A stretch of DNA of 64,000 nt, from positions 299,409 to 363,408 of the forward strand of contig NZ_CP119561.1 in assembly GCF_029278565.1 (NCBI RefSeq), given 5' to 3'. Both the position numbers and the translations under genes were made by a program. Below, one piece after another: positions 63,939-64,000 of this stretch (its first letter is position 1; each line of letters starts with the position of its first letter). Source of the DNA: Haloarcula halophila. GTDB lineage: Archaea; Halobacteriota; Halobacteria; Halobacteriales; Haloarculaceae. A model generated the notes under the pieces. The model worked only from the letters and a program-made list of their open reading frames with translations, was not told the origin of the DNA and did not search any database.

Positions 63939-64000
63939 GCGACACCACGTCTGGCGACACGGAACCGGAGTGGGACGGGAACGCCGAGCCCGGTCCGTCC
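63935..64000 (+). CDS. Start of the next gene, probably the ZnuC-type ATPase (cut by the right edge)
   Basis: ATG 63935 overlaps the znuA-like stop (ATGA) and the frame stays open for 22 codons to the window edge (MSDTTSGDTEPEWDGNAEPG). The acidic leader does not identify the family. Overlap with a metal-binding lipoprotein gene makes an ABC ATPase or permease of the same importer the natural expectation, but no motif is visible. Confidence 0.4.
   Translation, partial: MSDTTSGDTEPEWDGNAEPGPS

Noticed and set aside
1..64000. tRNA or rRNA genes
   Set aside because: I looked for cloverleaf-type sequences, especially near the resolvase and IS ends where elements integrate, and saw none I could support.

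Overview
The window is from a halophilic archaeon (class Halobacteria). The proteins are strongly acidic. Many genes have a TATA box about 25-30 bp before the start codon with no leader. The genes include two Orc1/Cdc6 initiators, TrmB-type sugar regulators, an amphi-Trp protein, a TATA-binding protein and haloarchaeal insertion sequences. An Orc1 gene beside inverted origin-like repeats, a ParA cassette with its own iterated repeats, a resolvase, transposases and defence genes suggest a megaplasmid, secondary replicon or large accessory island. I cannot name the species.

Layout. 0-6 kb: start of an AAA+ gene at the left edge, a resolvase, an HTH/PIN pair with a truncated PIN toxin, a probable replication origin with orc1, and a divergent pair (haloarchaeal conserved protein and HTH regulator). 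6-7 kb: an IS element. 7-17 kb: a fructan/sucrose utilisation locus. It holds a glycoside hydrolase family 32 enzyme, a complete sugar ABC importer, a YesL-like membrane protein, and a divergent regulator that fuses a TrmB sensor to a PfkB-like sugar kinase. 17-22 kb: an IS1595-like element broken by a stop codon, then a RecA-like / small protein / family-B DNA polymerase cassette flanked by two copies of the same inverted repeat. 22-25 kb: hypothetical genes, an SRAP (HMCES/YedK) protein and a second orc1.

25-47 kb is a BREX phage-defence locus: brxE-like, brxA, brxB, brxC, pglX, a TATA-binding-protein homologue, pglZ and brxL. An AddB-like nuclease and an AddA/RecB-like helicase-nuclease follow on the same strand. 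The TBP gene inside the BREX operon, and the structured pglX leader with a 24-codon leaderless upstream ORF overlapping two interlocked perfect inverted repeats, are the most unusual features of the window. 47-49 kb: a ParA partition cassette whose CGAAACGA repeats lie both upstream of parA and inside the coding sequence of its partner gene.

49-64 kb is a transition-metal island. It has four NikR/CopG-type regulators with differing metal ligands, a NitT/TauT-type ABC importer whose ATPase carries a CxCxxC insertion, a CbiMNQO-type cobalt/nickel ECF transporter, a DUF1405 membrane protein, two CobW-type metallochaperone GTPases, a MoaB/MogA protein, an IscU/SufU-like scaffold, a cobalt-factor II C20-methyltransferase (CbiL), a 44-residue CxC protein and a histidine-rich ZnuA-type zinc-binding protein. 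Related operator-like motifs recur in front of several of these units.

At least twelve short indels interrupt ten otherwise intact genes. Nearly all look like loss of one base from a GG/CC or other short homopolymer, and six can be read as CTGG becoming CTG. This pattern looks more like residual sequencing error than real gene decay. I typed these genes as pseudogenes because they do not read through as given, but each entry states where the frame breaks and what the restored protein would be.
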